A program made the translations under genes and the position numbers. DNA of 35,194 nucleotides, taken from positions 1 to 35,194 of the forward strand of contig NZ_JBFIII010000018.1 of NCBI RefSeq assembly GCF_041601295.1, given 5' to 3'. Source of the stretch: Immundisolibacter sp. (GTDB taxonomy: Bacteria > Pseudomonadota > Gammaproteobacteria > Immundisolibacterales > Immundisolibacteraceae). Below are positions 1-11,419 of the stretch, one piece after another (position 1 is the first letter of the stretch; the number at the start of each line of letters is the position of its first letter). The notes below the pieces were generated by a model. It worked only from the letters and a program-made list of their open reading frames with translations. It was not told the DNA's origin and did no database searches.

Positions 1-1
1 C

Positions 2-175
2 AATCTGGGCTTCGAGGAAGTGCGCCAACGTGGCTCACACAAGCAGTACCGGCACGCCGACGGCCGCGCGACAACCGTGCCGCACCACGCCAGTCGGGAC
101 GTCTCTCCGATCCTTCTGCGTCAGATTGCACGCGACATCGACCTGACCGTCGATGAGCTGATCGCGCACCGCTGA
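2..175 (+). CDS. hicA: HicA-family toxin (mRNA interferase), 3' part
   Basis: This is the C-terminal 57 residues of a small protein whose start lies left of the window. The visible part has the HicA/YcfA pattern: a GF-E-V-RQRGSH-KQY strand segment carrying the conserved histidine of the GSHxxY/F motif, then a second strand ending in TVPHH, then a helix containing ILRQIA-like residues (PILLRQIARDI) and the LTVDELI end. HicA proteins are double-stranded-RNA-binding-fold endoribonucleases that cut mRNA and are held in check by HicB. No hicB-like reading frame follows in the next 140 bases, so an antitoxin gene, if present, must lie upstream outside the window. The family call is from pattern recognition on a partial protein. 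Confidence 0.72.
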   Translation, partial: NLGFEEVRQRGSHKQYRHADGRATTVPHHASRDVSPILLRQIARDIDLTVDELIAHR

Positions 176-317
176 ACGACGATACATGCCCGTGGGTCTG
201 GTTGATCCGGACAGTAGCTCAGGCAAGGAGAGGAACCCGGCCTGCTGGTCCAGGGCGGCCGATGCGCAGTGCGCCTAACGATGCGATGGCGGTATACCGT
301 CTCCGAGACTGATCGCC

Positions 318-1109
318 TCACCAGCTGTTGCGCAACTCTCGCAGCTTTATAAACACGTCCTGGGGTGACGGCTGTGTCGGCAGGTCCGGAAAGGCCTCGC
401 GCAGGCGGGCGATGACGGTGGGGTTGCTCAGGCGAAAGAAGGCGTTGACCTCTTTTTCCTCGGCCAGGGTGGTCAGGCGTGCGGCGTGTGGATCCTGTGT
501 TTCGACCTGGGTCAGCAGTTGCACGGCGCGGGCGTTGCCAGGCTCGCGGTCCAGGGTGAACTTGAGGTTGTTGGCGATGTAGTCGTGGCCGGGGTAGAGC
601 ACCGTCGCGTCCGGCAGTTTGGCCAGCTGGTTGGCGAAGGTGTGGTACAGGTGCTCCGGGTGGCCACCACCATGGCAGTTGCCGGCGCCGGCATTGAACA
701 GCGTGTCGCCGCTGATCAGGCCCGGCTGGTCGCCGCGGCAGAACAGGCACACGTGGCTCATGGTGTGGCCGGGGGTGTCGAGCACTTCCAGTTCGCCGCT
801 CTTGCCGATGGCGATCACGTCGCCCGCGTGCAGGCCGCGGTCGATGCCGGGGATGCGATCCCTGGCGCCGGCATGGGCCAGCAGCTTGGCGCCGGTGGCG
901 GCGATGACACGGGCGTTGCCGCCAATGTGGTCCGGGTGTTCGTGGGTGTTGAGCACCTGGGTGATGCGCCAGCCCCGGTCGGCGGCCTTGGCCAGCACCA
1001 GATCGGCTTCCAGGGGGTCGATGGCCAGCGCCTCGCCGGTGTCGGGGCAGGCGATCAGGTAATGGAAGTTGCGATAGTTATTATCGGAATAGATTTGCTC
1101 GACGATCAT
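318..1109 (-). CDS. gloB: Hydroxyacylglutathione hydrolase (glyoxalase II)
   Basis: A 263-residue metallo-beta-lactamase-fold protein of the length expected for GloB, which hydrolyses S-lactoylglutathione to lactate and glutathione in methylglyoxal detoxification. The binuclear metal motif THEHPDH spans residues 55-61. Further metal ligands are visible in the GHT segment, the SGDTLF segment (Asp) and LYPGHDY (His). The C-terminal HAGH domain ends in the typical LRELRNSW-type helix. One oddity is that the loop after SGDTLF reads NAGAGNCHGG instead of the usual AGCGRLFEG-type loop that contacts glutathione, so substrate specificity could differ. Its ATG overlaps the divergent glycosylase start by two bases. 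A GAGGA-like ribosome site sits about ten bases upstream of the ATG. Confidence 0.88.
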   Translation of the reverse strand: MIVEQIYSDNNYRNFHYLIACPDTGEALAIDPLEADLVLAKAADRGWRITQVLNTHEHPDHIGGNARVIAATGAKLLAHAGARDRIPGIDRGLHAGDVIAIGKSGELEVLDTPGHTMSHVCLFCRGDQPGLISGDTLFNAGAGNCHGGGHPEHLYHTFANQLAKLPDATVLYPGHDYIANNLKFTLDREPGNARAVQLLTQVETQDPHAARLTTLAEEKEVNAFFRLSNPTVIARLREAFPDLPTQPSPQDVFIKLRELRNSW

Positions 1110-1752
1110 GATGCTCAGTCCTCAAGGTACGAATGCCGATAGCGCGGATTTTGGTGCGGTTCTGCGCCACGCCGAAGCTTACCTTGCCGGCGCGGATACG
1201 GCGCTGGCAGCGGTGTTGAACCGCCTGGGGCCGTTGCCCGCGGCGGATTACCAAGGCGAGCCATTTGCGGCCCTGTTGCGGGCGGTGATTGGCCAGCAAT
1301 TGTCCAACCGCGCCGCCGCCAGCATCGCCGCCAGGTTGTTTGCGCTTACCGCCATGCCGGCGACCCCGCATGCGGTACTGATGCTGAGCGAAGCCGACCT
1401 GCGTGGCTGCGGCCTGTCCGCGGCCAAGACGCGCAGCGTGCTGGGTCTGGCGCGGGCAATCGGGGAGGGTGCCATCGACCTTGCGGCGCTGGCCGATGCC
1501 GACGACCTGGCAGTCAACGCGGCGCTGACCGTCATGCCCGGTATCGGGCCGTGGACGGTGCATATGTTTTTGATGTTCGGCCTGGGTCGGCTGGACGTGT
1601 TCGCGCCCGGCGATCTTGGCCTGCGGCGGGCCGTGCAGCGGCTGGAGGATTGGCCAGAACTGCCGACGCCGGCCGCCTGCCTGGCGCGCGCGGAACGCTG
1701 GCGGCCGTACCGAACCGTGGCCGCCTGGCAGCTTTGGCGCTGGCTGACGTAG
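1108..1752 (+). CDS. DNA-3-methyladenine glycosylase II (AlkA-like HhH-GPD)
   Basis: A 214-residue HhH-GPD base-excision enzyme, predicted to remove alkylated purines such as 3-methyladenine from DNA. The helix-hairpin-helix is LTVMPGIGPWTVHMF. It is followed by the Gly/Pro-rich loop with the catalytic aspartate in FAPGDLGL. The N-terminal AVIGQQLS helix is typical of the AlkA/Mag superfamily. It lacks the extra N-terminal domain of E. coli AlkA, so it resembles the short Mag1-like forms. Two tandem ATG codons (1108 and 1111) are the only in-frame ATG starts before the conserved domain, and neither has a clear ribosome site. The gene is divergent from gloB with overlapping starts, so each promoter must lie within the other gene. 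Confidence 0.87.
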   Translation: MMLSPQGTNADSADFGAVLRHAEAYLAGADTALAAVLNRLGPLPAADYQGEPFAALLRAVIGQQLSNRAAASIAARLFALTAMPATPHAVLMLSEADLRGCGLSAAKTRSVLGLARAIGEGAIDLAALADADDLAVNAALTVMPGIGPWTVHMFLMFGLGRLDVFAPGDLGLRRAVQRLEDWPELPTPAACLARAERWRPYRTVAAWQLWRWLT

Positions 1753-1778
1753 CGGCCCACGCCGCCCGCTGCAGGGGT

Positions 1779-2423
1779 TTAGCCAAGGCTCGCCATGAGG
1801 CTCTTTTCGTCTTCCAGGCACAGCTGGAAGCTTGGCCGCGCCAGCGTCTTTTTCAAGAGGGCGGCAAGTTTGGGGAAGCTGGCCGCATCCACCTGCTCGC
1901 CGGCGTGGTTCAGGTTCACGAACTGCGTGGTGACCGCCAACTCGCCCAGGCTGAAAGCGCCGCCTCCCAACGCGCCCGCGCTGATTTTTTGTTCCAGGTA
2001 GTCGCACACTGCCGGCAGCTCTTTCAGGCTGGCCGCGACCTTGGCTTCGTCAGCCGGTTCGCCGCGCATACGGCCCTTCACGATGCGCTCGAAGAACAAA
2101 CCTTCGGTGCAGACGTGGAACAACTTGGTATCGGCGTATTCCTCGAACCACAGCGCGTGCGCGTAAGCGACCGGGTCGGCAGGCAGCAGAGCCGGGGTGG
2201 GGTGGGATTTTTCGAGGTAGGCACAGATCACGCTGGAGTCAGCCAGGCCGATCCGTTCGTCGCTGAACGCCGGGATTTTGCCCAGTGGGCTCAGGGCGCG
2301 AAATTCGGCGTCGTCGCTGCCGGGAAACACCGGCCGCAAGTCATACGGCAGATTTTTTTCGGCCATGACAACGCGCACTTTGCGCACGAAAGGGGACAAG
2401 GGGATACCAAGCAGGGTATTCAT
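1779..2423 (-). CDS. Glutathione S-transferase family protein
   Basis: A 214-residue cytosolic GST-fold protein. The N-terminal thioredoxin-like domain has the likely glutathione-activating serine at residue 10 (IPLSPFVRKV). It has a cis-proline-type LGKIPAF segment and the glutathione gamma-glutamyl-binding Asp-Ser-Ser at 62-64 (ADSSVICAYLE). The C-terminal half is the all-helical domain. GSTs of this type conjugate or isomerise electrophiles; the substrate cannot be read from sequence. The gene lies 30 bases after the MFS gene on the same strand and is probably the last gene of the uvrA-MFS-gst run. It converges with the glycosylase gene. Confidence 0.85.
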   Translation of the reverse strand: MNTLLGIPLSPFVRKVRVVMAEKNLPYDLRPVFPGSDDAEFRALSPLGKIPAFSDERIGLADSSVICAYLEKSHPTPALLPADPVAYAHALWFEEYADTKLFHVCTEGLFFERIVKGRMRGEPADEAKVAASLKELPAVCDYLEQKISAGALGGGAFSLGELAVTTQFVNLNHAGEQVDAASFPKLAALLKKTLARPSFQLCLEDEKSLMASLG

Positions 2424-2453
2424 AACGTGCTCCTCGGAAAGCAGACAAGTCGG

Positions 2454-3655
2454 TTAATCGTACGCGAGACCGCTGCGGCGCAGGTATAGGTATGTGCCAC
2501 CCAGGCCGAGTAGCAGGAACGCTCCGGTGGCCAAGAACGCGCCGCGCAGTCCAAAGCCATGCACCAGACCGCCCAGAACCAGCGGTATCGCCAGGTAACC
2601 CAGACGGTTGAACAGGGTACGCATGCCGATGACCAGACCCCGCAGGCTGGGTGCGGTTTGCCGGCCGATGACGGTCAGCAGTGTTGGCAGGCTAAGCCCA
2701 AGGCCAAGCCCGTGCAGGGCGCTGAGCAGGCCCACGGTCAGGTGCGTGCTTGCGAAGGGCACCAGACTGATCGACACCATCGACAGGGCGATGGACCCGA
2801 ACAGCACCGTATTCAGGGAACTGCGCCGGATAACCATGGCCGCGGCCAGCGAACCGAACGAAACGGCGCCGTTGATGCAGGCGAACATGACGCCGATGGC
2901 GGCAGCCGAGAAGCCGATCTGGTCCAGGTACACCGGGTAGAAGGACGCATTGACCGCCGCCGACGACAGACGCAGCAGGGTCAGCAACATGACGATCATC
3001 AGTGGCACCTGCAACAGCAGGGGCAGTGCGTTTTTGTAGGCGCCGGTGGTCACCTGCCACAGCTTGTCCGCGCTGCGGCTGTCGCGCACGTCCGGCAGCG
3101 GCAGGGTCACCAGTGCCAGGGCGCCACCCCACAGGGCCATCAGCAGGAAGCCGGCGTCCAGGCCATAGCCGGCGACCAGCACGCCCGCCAGCAGCGGGGC
3201 CAGCAGCATGCCGATGCTGCCGGCAAACGAGAAACGACCCATGAAGGTATGGCTCTCGGCCTTGGGCGCCGCACGCACGGCGTAGGCCTGCGCTGCCAGC
3301 CAGCTCATGCTGCGCGCCAGACCGCCCAGCAATTGCAGCGCGCAGGCGCCCAGGAATCCATCCACCAGCGGATACGTGGCGGCGGTAAGGCCAACACCGA
3401 GCGCCGCCAGCAGCATGATGCGCCGCTCGCCGTAGCGGTCGCACAGGGCGCCCGCCGGGATGGCCAGCAGCAACGGGCTGAGGGAGGCCATGGCCACCAC
3501 GGTGCCCAACTGCGCTGGTGGCAGGCCGTGTTCCACTGCCCACAGGGGCATCAACATGCCGATCAGCGCTTCGGTGGTAATGCCAAAAAAGGCGCTGGCG
3601 TATATCAGGCCCCGCCGCAGGGGACCCAGCGCGGCCGGTGCCGACGCTTCAGCGG

Positions 3656-3659
<4 letters not shown>
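2454..3659 (-). CDS. MFS transporter
   Basis: A 401-residue, very hydrophobic protein with about twelve membrane segments and the MFS motif A in the loop after TM2 (GALCDRYGERRIML). It should be an inner-membrane proton-coupled transporter; the substrate is not evident. Translation starts at a GTG at 3657-3659 that overlaps the uvrA stop (GTGA), so it is very likely translationally coupled to uvrA. The neighbouring gst gene 30 bases downstream suggests export of xenobiotics or conjugates, but that is only inference from context. Confidence 0.85.
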
Positions 3660-6535
<2,876 letters not shown>

Positions 6536-6718
6536 GCGGCGGTTCGGGCTCGATTAGGTAAACGTGCGATGGTAGCAGGCCGGCGACCGACTCCTGGCAC
6601 TGACCGGGCCGCGCATGTTCCCCGGGGGGCGGTGCATTTGCGGTGGCCAACCGACAGGCGCGCCGGGTCCACTGCCTGCGTAACGATTGATGTGCCGGTA
6701 ATCGACCGCGTGCTTGCC

Positions 6719-6748
6719 TTGTGGCGAGGCGGCCTGCGGCCAGATAAT
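6719..6748 (+). promoter_or_regulatory. Candidate sigma-70 promoter for yajR-like gene and ssb
   Basis: TTGTGG at 6719-6724 and GATAAT at 6743-6748 are separated by 18 bases and lie about 57 bases upstream of the ATG at 6806. The -10 box is good and the -35 only moderate. No operator-like repeat overlaps it. The assignment is by motif alone. Confidence 0.35.
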
Positions 6749-6805
6749 GCCGGCCCGGCACGCACTTTCGGTGCTGTCGATCTGTATCCATTGGCACCGA
6801 TACCC

Positions 6806-8149
6806 ATGAATTCCAGCGAACGGCGCGTTACCGGCACCCTGTCGGTCATCTATATCTTGCGCATGCTGGGTCTGTTTCTGCTGCTGCCGGTACTGGCCCT
6901 GTACGTGGAGGGACTGCCGGGCTCCACACCGCTCAAAGTCGGCCTAGCCGTGGGCATGTACGGTTTCACGCAGGCCTTGTTCGGGCTGCCGTTCGGCACC
7001 TTGTCCGACCACTTTGGTCGCAAACAGATCATCACCCTGGGCCTGGGGCTGTTTGCCGCCGGCAGCCTGCTGGCCGCGGTGGCGCAAAGTGCAAACGGCA
7101 TTATCGCGGGGCGTGCGTTGCAGGGGGCCGGCGCGGTAGCGGCACCGATCATGGCGCTGCTGGCCGATCTGCTACGGCCGGAGCAGCGCACCAAGGGCAT
7201 GGCGGTAATCGGCATCAGCATTGGCGGTTCCTACCTGATAGCGCTTCCGCTGGGTCCGGTGCTGGCCGCCTGGCTGCAGGTGCCGGGCCTGTTCGTGCTG
7301 ATCGCAGTCCTGGCGGCCATGATGATTGCCGTGCTGTGGGTTGCCGTGCCCACGCCGGTCACCACGCGCCCGGTGGGACAATCGGGCCAGCAATTTCGCG
7401 CCGCGCTTACCGATCCGCACCTGCTGCGGCTCGATTTCAGCATCATGGCGCTGCATATCCTGATGACCGCCACCTTTGTGGCCCTGCCGCCGTTGCTGCG
7501 GGATGGGCTGAATCTGGCGCCCTCGCAGCATCCCTGGCTGTACCTGCCTACGGTATTGTTGTCGATCGTCGCCATGGTGCCGCTGATCGTTTATGCCGAA
7601 AAGCGACACCAGCTGAAGTCGGTGTTTATCGCCATGATCGGTCTGCTTGCGGGGGGCTTGCTGCTGCTGGTCGAAGCCAGCCATACCCTGTGGGCGGTGG
7701 CGGCCGGTCTGGTCGCGTTCCTGACCGCGTTCAACGTGCTGGAGGCGACGCTGCCATCCATCATGTCGCGTTTGGCGCCCATCGCCGGGCGCGGCACCGC
7801 GATGGGCCTGTATTCCACCTCGCAGTTCCTGGGAGCGTTCATCGGTGGAGTGGGCGCCGGCTGGCTGCGCGGGCAATATGGTGCGCAGGGGGTGTTCCTG
7901 GGCGGGCTGGGCGTGTGCGTGGTGTGGCTGGCGGTAGCGATCGGACTCCGTCCGCCGACACCCCTGCAGACGCGTCTGATCGAGGTTGGTAATGTCACTG
8001 CGGCGCGGGCGCGCAGCCTCACTAGCGAGCTGGCGGCCCTGACCGGGGTGGCGGAAGCAGTGGTGATCCCGGAGGAAGGGGTGGCCTATTTGCGCGTGGA
8101 CGGCACGCGTTTCGAGTCAGCCAGTCTGGAACGGTTCAAGATAGCGTGA
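6806..8149 (+). CDS. yajR: MFS transporter with C-terminal YAM-like domain (YajR type)
   Basis: A 447-residue inner-membrane transporter. The ATG at 6806 is chosen because the 12-TM domain begins directly after it (ILRMLGLFLLLPVLALY); the reading frame stays open far upstream, but only as antisense of uvrA. MFS motif A is GTLSDHFGRKQ after TM2. After the last TM segment is a soluble tail of about 60 residues ending in VAEAVVIPEEGVAYLRVDG, which matches the small ferredoxin-like YAM domain of E. coli YajR. YajR is a proton-driven transporter of uncertain substrate. The gene sits between uvrA (divergent) and ssb (25 bases downstream), the same order as in Pseudomonas, and is probably co-transcribed with ssb. 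Confidence 0.85.
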   Translation: MNSSERRVTGTLSVIYILRMLGLFLLLPVLALYVEGLPGSTPLKVGLAVGMYGFTQALFGLPFGTLSDHFGRKQIITLGLGLFAAGSLLAAVAQSANGIIAGRALQGAGAVAAPIMALLADLLRPEQRTKGMAVIGISIGGSYLIALPLGPVLAAWLQVPGLFVLIAVLAAMMIAVLWVAVPTPVTTRPVGQSGQQFRAALTDPHLLRLDFSIMALHILMTATFVALPPLLRDGLNLAPSQHPWLYLPTVLLSIVAMVPLIVYAEKRHQLKSVFIAMIGLLAGGLLLLVEASHTLWAVAAGLVAFLTAFNVLEATLPSIMSRLAPIAGRGTAMGLYSTSQFLGAFIGGVGAGWLRGQYGAQGVFLGGLGVCVVWLAVAIGLRPPTPLQTRLIEVGNVTAARARSLTSELAALTGVAEAVVIPEEGVAYLRVDGTRFESASLERFKIA

Positions 8150-8174
8150 GAGTAATCGGCATACGGAGGCAATC

Positions 8175-8690
8175 ATGGCGCGCGGAGTAAACAAGGTAAT
8201 TCTGATCGGCAACCTGGGGCGCGACCCGGAAGTGCGCTATACGGCGGGCGGTGCGGCGGTGGCCAACCTGGCCATCGCCACCACCGACTCGTGGAAGGAC
8301 AAACAGACCGGCGAGAAAAAGGAAAGCACCGAGTGGCACCGGGTGGTGTTGTTCGGAAGATTGGGCGAAATAGCCGGCGAGTACCTCAAGAAAGGCCGTT
8401 CGGTGTACATCGAAGGCCGCCTGCAAACCCGCAAATACGAAAAAGAGGGCCAGACCCACTACAGCACTGAAATCGTCGGCTCCGACATGCAGATGCTCGG
8501 CGGTGGCGAGGGCCGTGGCGAAGGTGGCGGTGGCTGGAACAAACAATCCGATGACGAGGGCGGTGCCTGGGGTGGAGACGACTCGACCGGGCGTCCGCGC
8601 GCCGCGCCGGGCGAAGCGCGCAAACCCGCCGCCGCGGCCAAGCCGGCCGACGACTTCGGTGGCGATTTCGACGACGATATTCCGTTCTGA
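8175..8690 (+). CDS. ssb: Single-stranded DNA-binding protein
   Basis: A 171-residue SSB. The N-terminal OB-fold covers roughly residues 1-110, starting ARGVNKVILIGNLGRDPEVRY and including the TEWHRVVLFGRLGEIAGEYLKKG segment. It is followed by a Gly- and Asp-rich disordered linker and the acidic partner-binding tip DDDIPF. The tip recruits repair and replication proteins such as RecQ, PriA and exonuclease I. A strong ribosome site (GGAGG) precedes the ATG. Immediately downstream, the convergent sua5 gene leaves only 34 bases, with no clear terminator. Confidence 0.98.
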   Translation: MARGVNKVILIGNLGRDPEVRYTAGGAAVANLAIATTDSWKDKQTGEKKESTEWHRVVLFGRLGEIAGEYLKKGRSVYIEGRLQTRKYEKEGQTHYSTEIVGSDMQMLGGGEGRGEGGGGWNKQSDDEGGAWGGDDSTGRPRAAPGEARKPAAAAKPADDFGGDFDDDIPF

Positions 8691-8724
8691 GGCTGCTCTT
8701 GATAACGCGCCTTGAACAACGTTT

Positions 8725-9675
8725 TCAGGGCACCGTAGTCACGGCCCGCCGCAATCGGTCGTTGACCGCCTGCCAGGGCTCGTCTTGCGGCGGCGCTTCG
8801 ATCAGCAGGTGCGCGTGGCCCTGTGCGTCCAGTGCGCGCAGCGCGGCGTACAAGCCGCGGCCGTAGTCAGCCGGTTCATTCGGCAGGGCGATGCCGGTGT
8901 CCGCTGGACCGTGGCCGATAGCAAGCACGCCCACTGCCAGTCCCTGGCTGGCGAGCTGTGCCAGCCGGGCGGGGAGGGCGGCACAGTCAATCAGTTCCGC
9001 TGGCGTCTGTGGCGCGTAGTGGCGTTGCAGCTGTCCCGGCGTGCGTGGTTCGGTGCCGCCTGGCAGATGGGTAGTCTCGCCAAGCAGGCGACTGATGTCT
9101 TGCGGCGTGATGGCACCGGGGCGTAGTACTACCGGCGCGCCGCGACTGAGGTCGACGATGGTCGACTCAATCCCGATCTGACACGGCCCGCCGTCCAAAA
9201 TCAGTGATATCGCATCGCCGAACTCCGCTTCGACGTGGGCCGCGGTGGTCGGACTGATATGGCCGAAGCGATTCGCCGACGGTGCCGCAATACCGCTGCC
9301 GAAGGCGCGCAACAGGGCGAGCGCGACCGGATGGTCAGGCACGCGCAGGGCGACGGTGTCCTGCCCGCCGGTGACGGTTTTGGGCACCCGTGGGCCACGC
9401 GCCAGAATCAGCGTCAGTGGTCCCGGCCAGAAGGCCTGTGCCAGTGCGTGAGCGGCGGCTGGCACGTCGGCTGCCCAGTCTTGCAAGGGCGTGTCGGGCG
9501 GCAGGTGAACGATCAAGGGGTGATCCACGGGCCGGCCCTTGAGGGCGAAGATACGCGCCACCGCGATGGGGTTTAGGGCGTCTGCGCCAAGCCCGTAGAC
9601 GGTTTCCGTCGGCAAGGCCACCACCTTGCCGGCGCGCAGCAAGGCCACGGCTCGCGCGATCGAGCGGTCCATCAT
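8725..9675 (-). CDS. sua5: L-threonylcarbamoyladenylate synthase, Sua5 type
   Basis: A 316-residue enzyme making threonylcarbamoyl-AMP from threonine, bicarbonate and ATP for the t6A37 modification of ANN-decoding tRNAs. The YrdC domain starts at once (ALLRAGKVVALPTETVYGLGADA) and includes KGRPVDHPLIVH and the SANRFGHISPTTA segment. After the linker, whose PGQLQRHYAP motif is characteristic, comes the C-terminal Sua5 domain. It is therefore the long Sua5/YwlC form and not the short E. coli TsaC. The ATG at 9673-9675 overlaps the phhB stop (ATGA), which decides the start over an upstream in-frame codon; a second ATG follows directly. Confidence 0.93.
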   Translation of the reverse strand: MMDRSIARAVALLRAGKVVALPTETVYGLGADALNPIAVARIFALKGRPVDHPLIVHLPPDTPLQDWAADVPAAAHALAQAFWPGPLTLILARGPRVPKTVTGGQDTVALRVPDHPVALALLRAFGSGIAAPSANRFGHISPTTAAHVEAEFGDAISLILDGGPCQIGIESTIVDLSRGAPVVLRPGAITPQDISRLLGETTHLPGGTEPRTPGQLQRHYAPQTPAELIDCAALPARLAQLASQGLAVGVLAIGHGPADTGIALPNEPADYGRGLYAALRALDAQGHAHLLIEAPPQDEPWQAVNDRLRRAVTTVP

Positions 9676-10004
9676 GGGGTCAGACGGTCGATCTGCGCCG
9701 CCAGGATGAAGTCGTTCAGGCTCAAACCGCCGACCGAGTGTGTCCATAGGGTGATCTGGACCCGACCCCAGGCAAGCAGCAGGTCGGGATGGTGATCTTG
9801 CGCCTCAGCCAGGGCGCCAATCCGGTTGACCAGTGCCAGGCCGGTGGCGAAATCCGGCAGCGGGTAGGCACGCTGCAGATGCTGCCCATCCACTACCCGC
9901 CAGGCGGGGTCGATCCGGGGCAGCAGCGCCCGCACCTCATCGGCAGCCAGGGACGGTGTACCGGCAGGCAGGGGCGCGCAGTGCTGCTGGGCGAGTTCGA
10001 TCAT
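9672..10004 (-). CDS. phhB: Pterin-4a-carbinolamine dehydratase
   Basis: A 110-residue protein that dehydrates 4a-hydroxytetrahydropterin, recycling the cofactor of aromatic amino acid hydroxylases. The family motif is present near the C-terminal half: EAQDHHPDLLLAWGRVQITLWTH followed by GLSLNDF, with the conserved histidine pair. No phenylalanine hydroxylase gene (phhA) is in the window, so its partner is elsewhere or it acts more generally. It starts four bases after the rlmD stop and overlaps sua5, so rlmD-phhB-sua5 probably form an operon. Confidence 0.92.
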   Translation of the reverse strand: MIELAQQHCAPLPAGTPSLAADEVRALLPRIDPAWRVVDGQHLQRAYPLPDFATGLALVNRIGALAEAQDHHPDLLLAWGRVQITLWTHSVGGLSLNDFILAAQIDRLTP

Positions 10005-10007
10005 GGT

Positions 10008-11351
10008 TCAGCCTCGTTCGAACAGGGCAATCGATTCTACGTGCGCGGTGTGCGGAAACATGTCGACGATGCCCGCTTGCGCCAGGCGGTAGCCGTGGCC
10101 GGTCAGGAGTCCGGCGTCGCGCGCCAGTGTGGCCGGGTTGCACGACACATACACGATACGCGCGGGCCACGGTTTGCCCAGGGCGCCGCACAGCTCCTGC
10201 GCGCCCGAGCGGGGCGGATCAAGCAGCCAGGCGTCGCAGCGACCAAGCCGCGCCACCGCGCCGGCCGCGTCCTGATAAAGATCGGCCACTTCAAACGTGC
10301 ACCGCTCGGCCAGGCCGGCCCGCTTGGCATTGCCACGTGCCCGTGCGACCAGCGCGCTGTCGCCTTCCACACCGTGCACGCAGGCGCCTGCGTGCGCCAT
10401 GGCCAGGCTGAAATTGCCCACACCACAGAAAAGATCGGCCACCCGCGCGCCGGCCACCGGCGCCAGCAGACTGACGGCAAGCGGCACCAGGCGCTGGTTG
10501 ATATCGAAGTTGACCTGCGTGAAATCGAGCGGCCCGAACTGAAGTTCGAGTCCATACGCATCCAGCCGATACGCCAGCGGCTGGTCCGAGCCCGGCGGCA
10601 AGGGATGCAGCGTGTCCGGCCCGCCCGGCTGCAAGAACCAGCGCACCGCGTGGGTGATCGCAAACGTCGCCAGCGAGGCCCGGTCCTCGCTGCTGAGGGG
10701 CTTCATGTGGCGCAGCACCAACACCACGTCGTCGTCCGTGGCGGTGACCTCCAGTTGCGGAACATCGCCACTGATGGACAGCGTGCCGATAAGCTCGCGC
10801 AGCGGTTGAATCAGCTTGCCAAGACGCGCGTCGAGCACCGGACAGTCGTGCATTTCCGTCAAGTACGATGAGCGCCGCTCGCGAAAGCCCACCAGCACGC
10901 CGCCTTTCTTGTCCACCTTGCGCACGCCCAGCCGCGCCCGGCGCCGGTAATGCCATGCCGGACCGATCACCGGATCGATCCAACTGGCCGGCTGCACGCC
11001 ACCGATGCGTGCCAGCTTTTCGGCGAGCAGCGTCTGCTTGTCCTGCACCTGGGCGGCGTGCGTCTGATGCTGCAATACGCAACCGCCACAGCGCTCGTAT
11101 ACCGGGCAGACCGGTGTCACCCGCTGCGCCGAGGCCTCCAGCACCTCGGTGACCAGGCTCTCGTCATAGCTGCCGTGCCGGCGCAGTAGCGTGGCGTTGA
11201 CCCGCTCGCCGGCCAGTCCTCCGTGTACAAAACACAGCTTGCCGTCGATGTGGGCGACGCCCTGGCCGCCGTCGGCCATGTGCTCGATATGCAATGGCTC
11301 TGAAAGGGCCTGAGCGGCTGCGGGGCGGGCGCGAAAGTTACGACGATTCAT
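10008..11351 (-). CDS. rlmD: 23S rRNA (uracil-1939-C5)-methyltransferase RlmD
   Basis: A 447-residue SAM-dependent RNA methyltransferase. An N-terminal TRAM RNA-binding domain (about residues 15-75) precedes an iron-sulfur site with cysteines 82, 88, 91 and 170, as in RlmD. The Rossmann methyltransferase domain follows, with the SAM motif LFCGVGNFSLA, then LLDPPRSGA and the catalytic-cysteine motif VSCNPATLARD. Length and cluster spacing fit RlmD better than the shorter paralogues RlmC or TrmA. The first gene of the rlmD-phhB-sua5 run; the space up to the DMT gene is about 70 bases and should hold its promoter. Confidence 0.93.
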   Translation of the reverse strand: MNRRNFRARPAAAQALSEPLHIEHMADGGQGVAHIDGKLCFVHGGLAGERVNATLLRRHGSYDESLVTEVLEASAQRVTPVCPVYERCGGCVLQHQTHAAQVQDKQTLLAEKLARIGGVQPASWIDPVIGPAWHYRRRARLGVRKVDKKGGVLVGFRERRSSYLTEMHDCPVLDARLGKLIQPLRELIGTLSISGDVPQLEVTATDDDVVLVLRHMKPLSSEDRASLATFAITHAVRWFLQPGGPDTLHPLPPGSDQPLAYRLDAYGLELQFGPLDFTQVNFDINQRLVPLAVSLLAPVAGARVADLFCGVGNFSLAMAHAGACVHGVEGDSALVARARGNAKRAGLAERCTFEVADLYQDAAGAVARLGRCDAWLLDPPRSGAQELCGALGKPWPARIVYVSCNPATLARDAGLLTGHGYRLAQAGIVDMFPHTAHVESIALFERG

Positions 11352-11419
11352 TTAATGGGAAAGCCTGGACCCGTGGAGCAACGCGCAATTATGAGCGCGG
11401 TCGTGGTCGCGCCGCCTTT

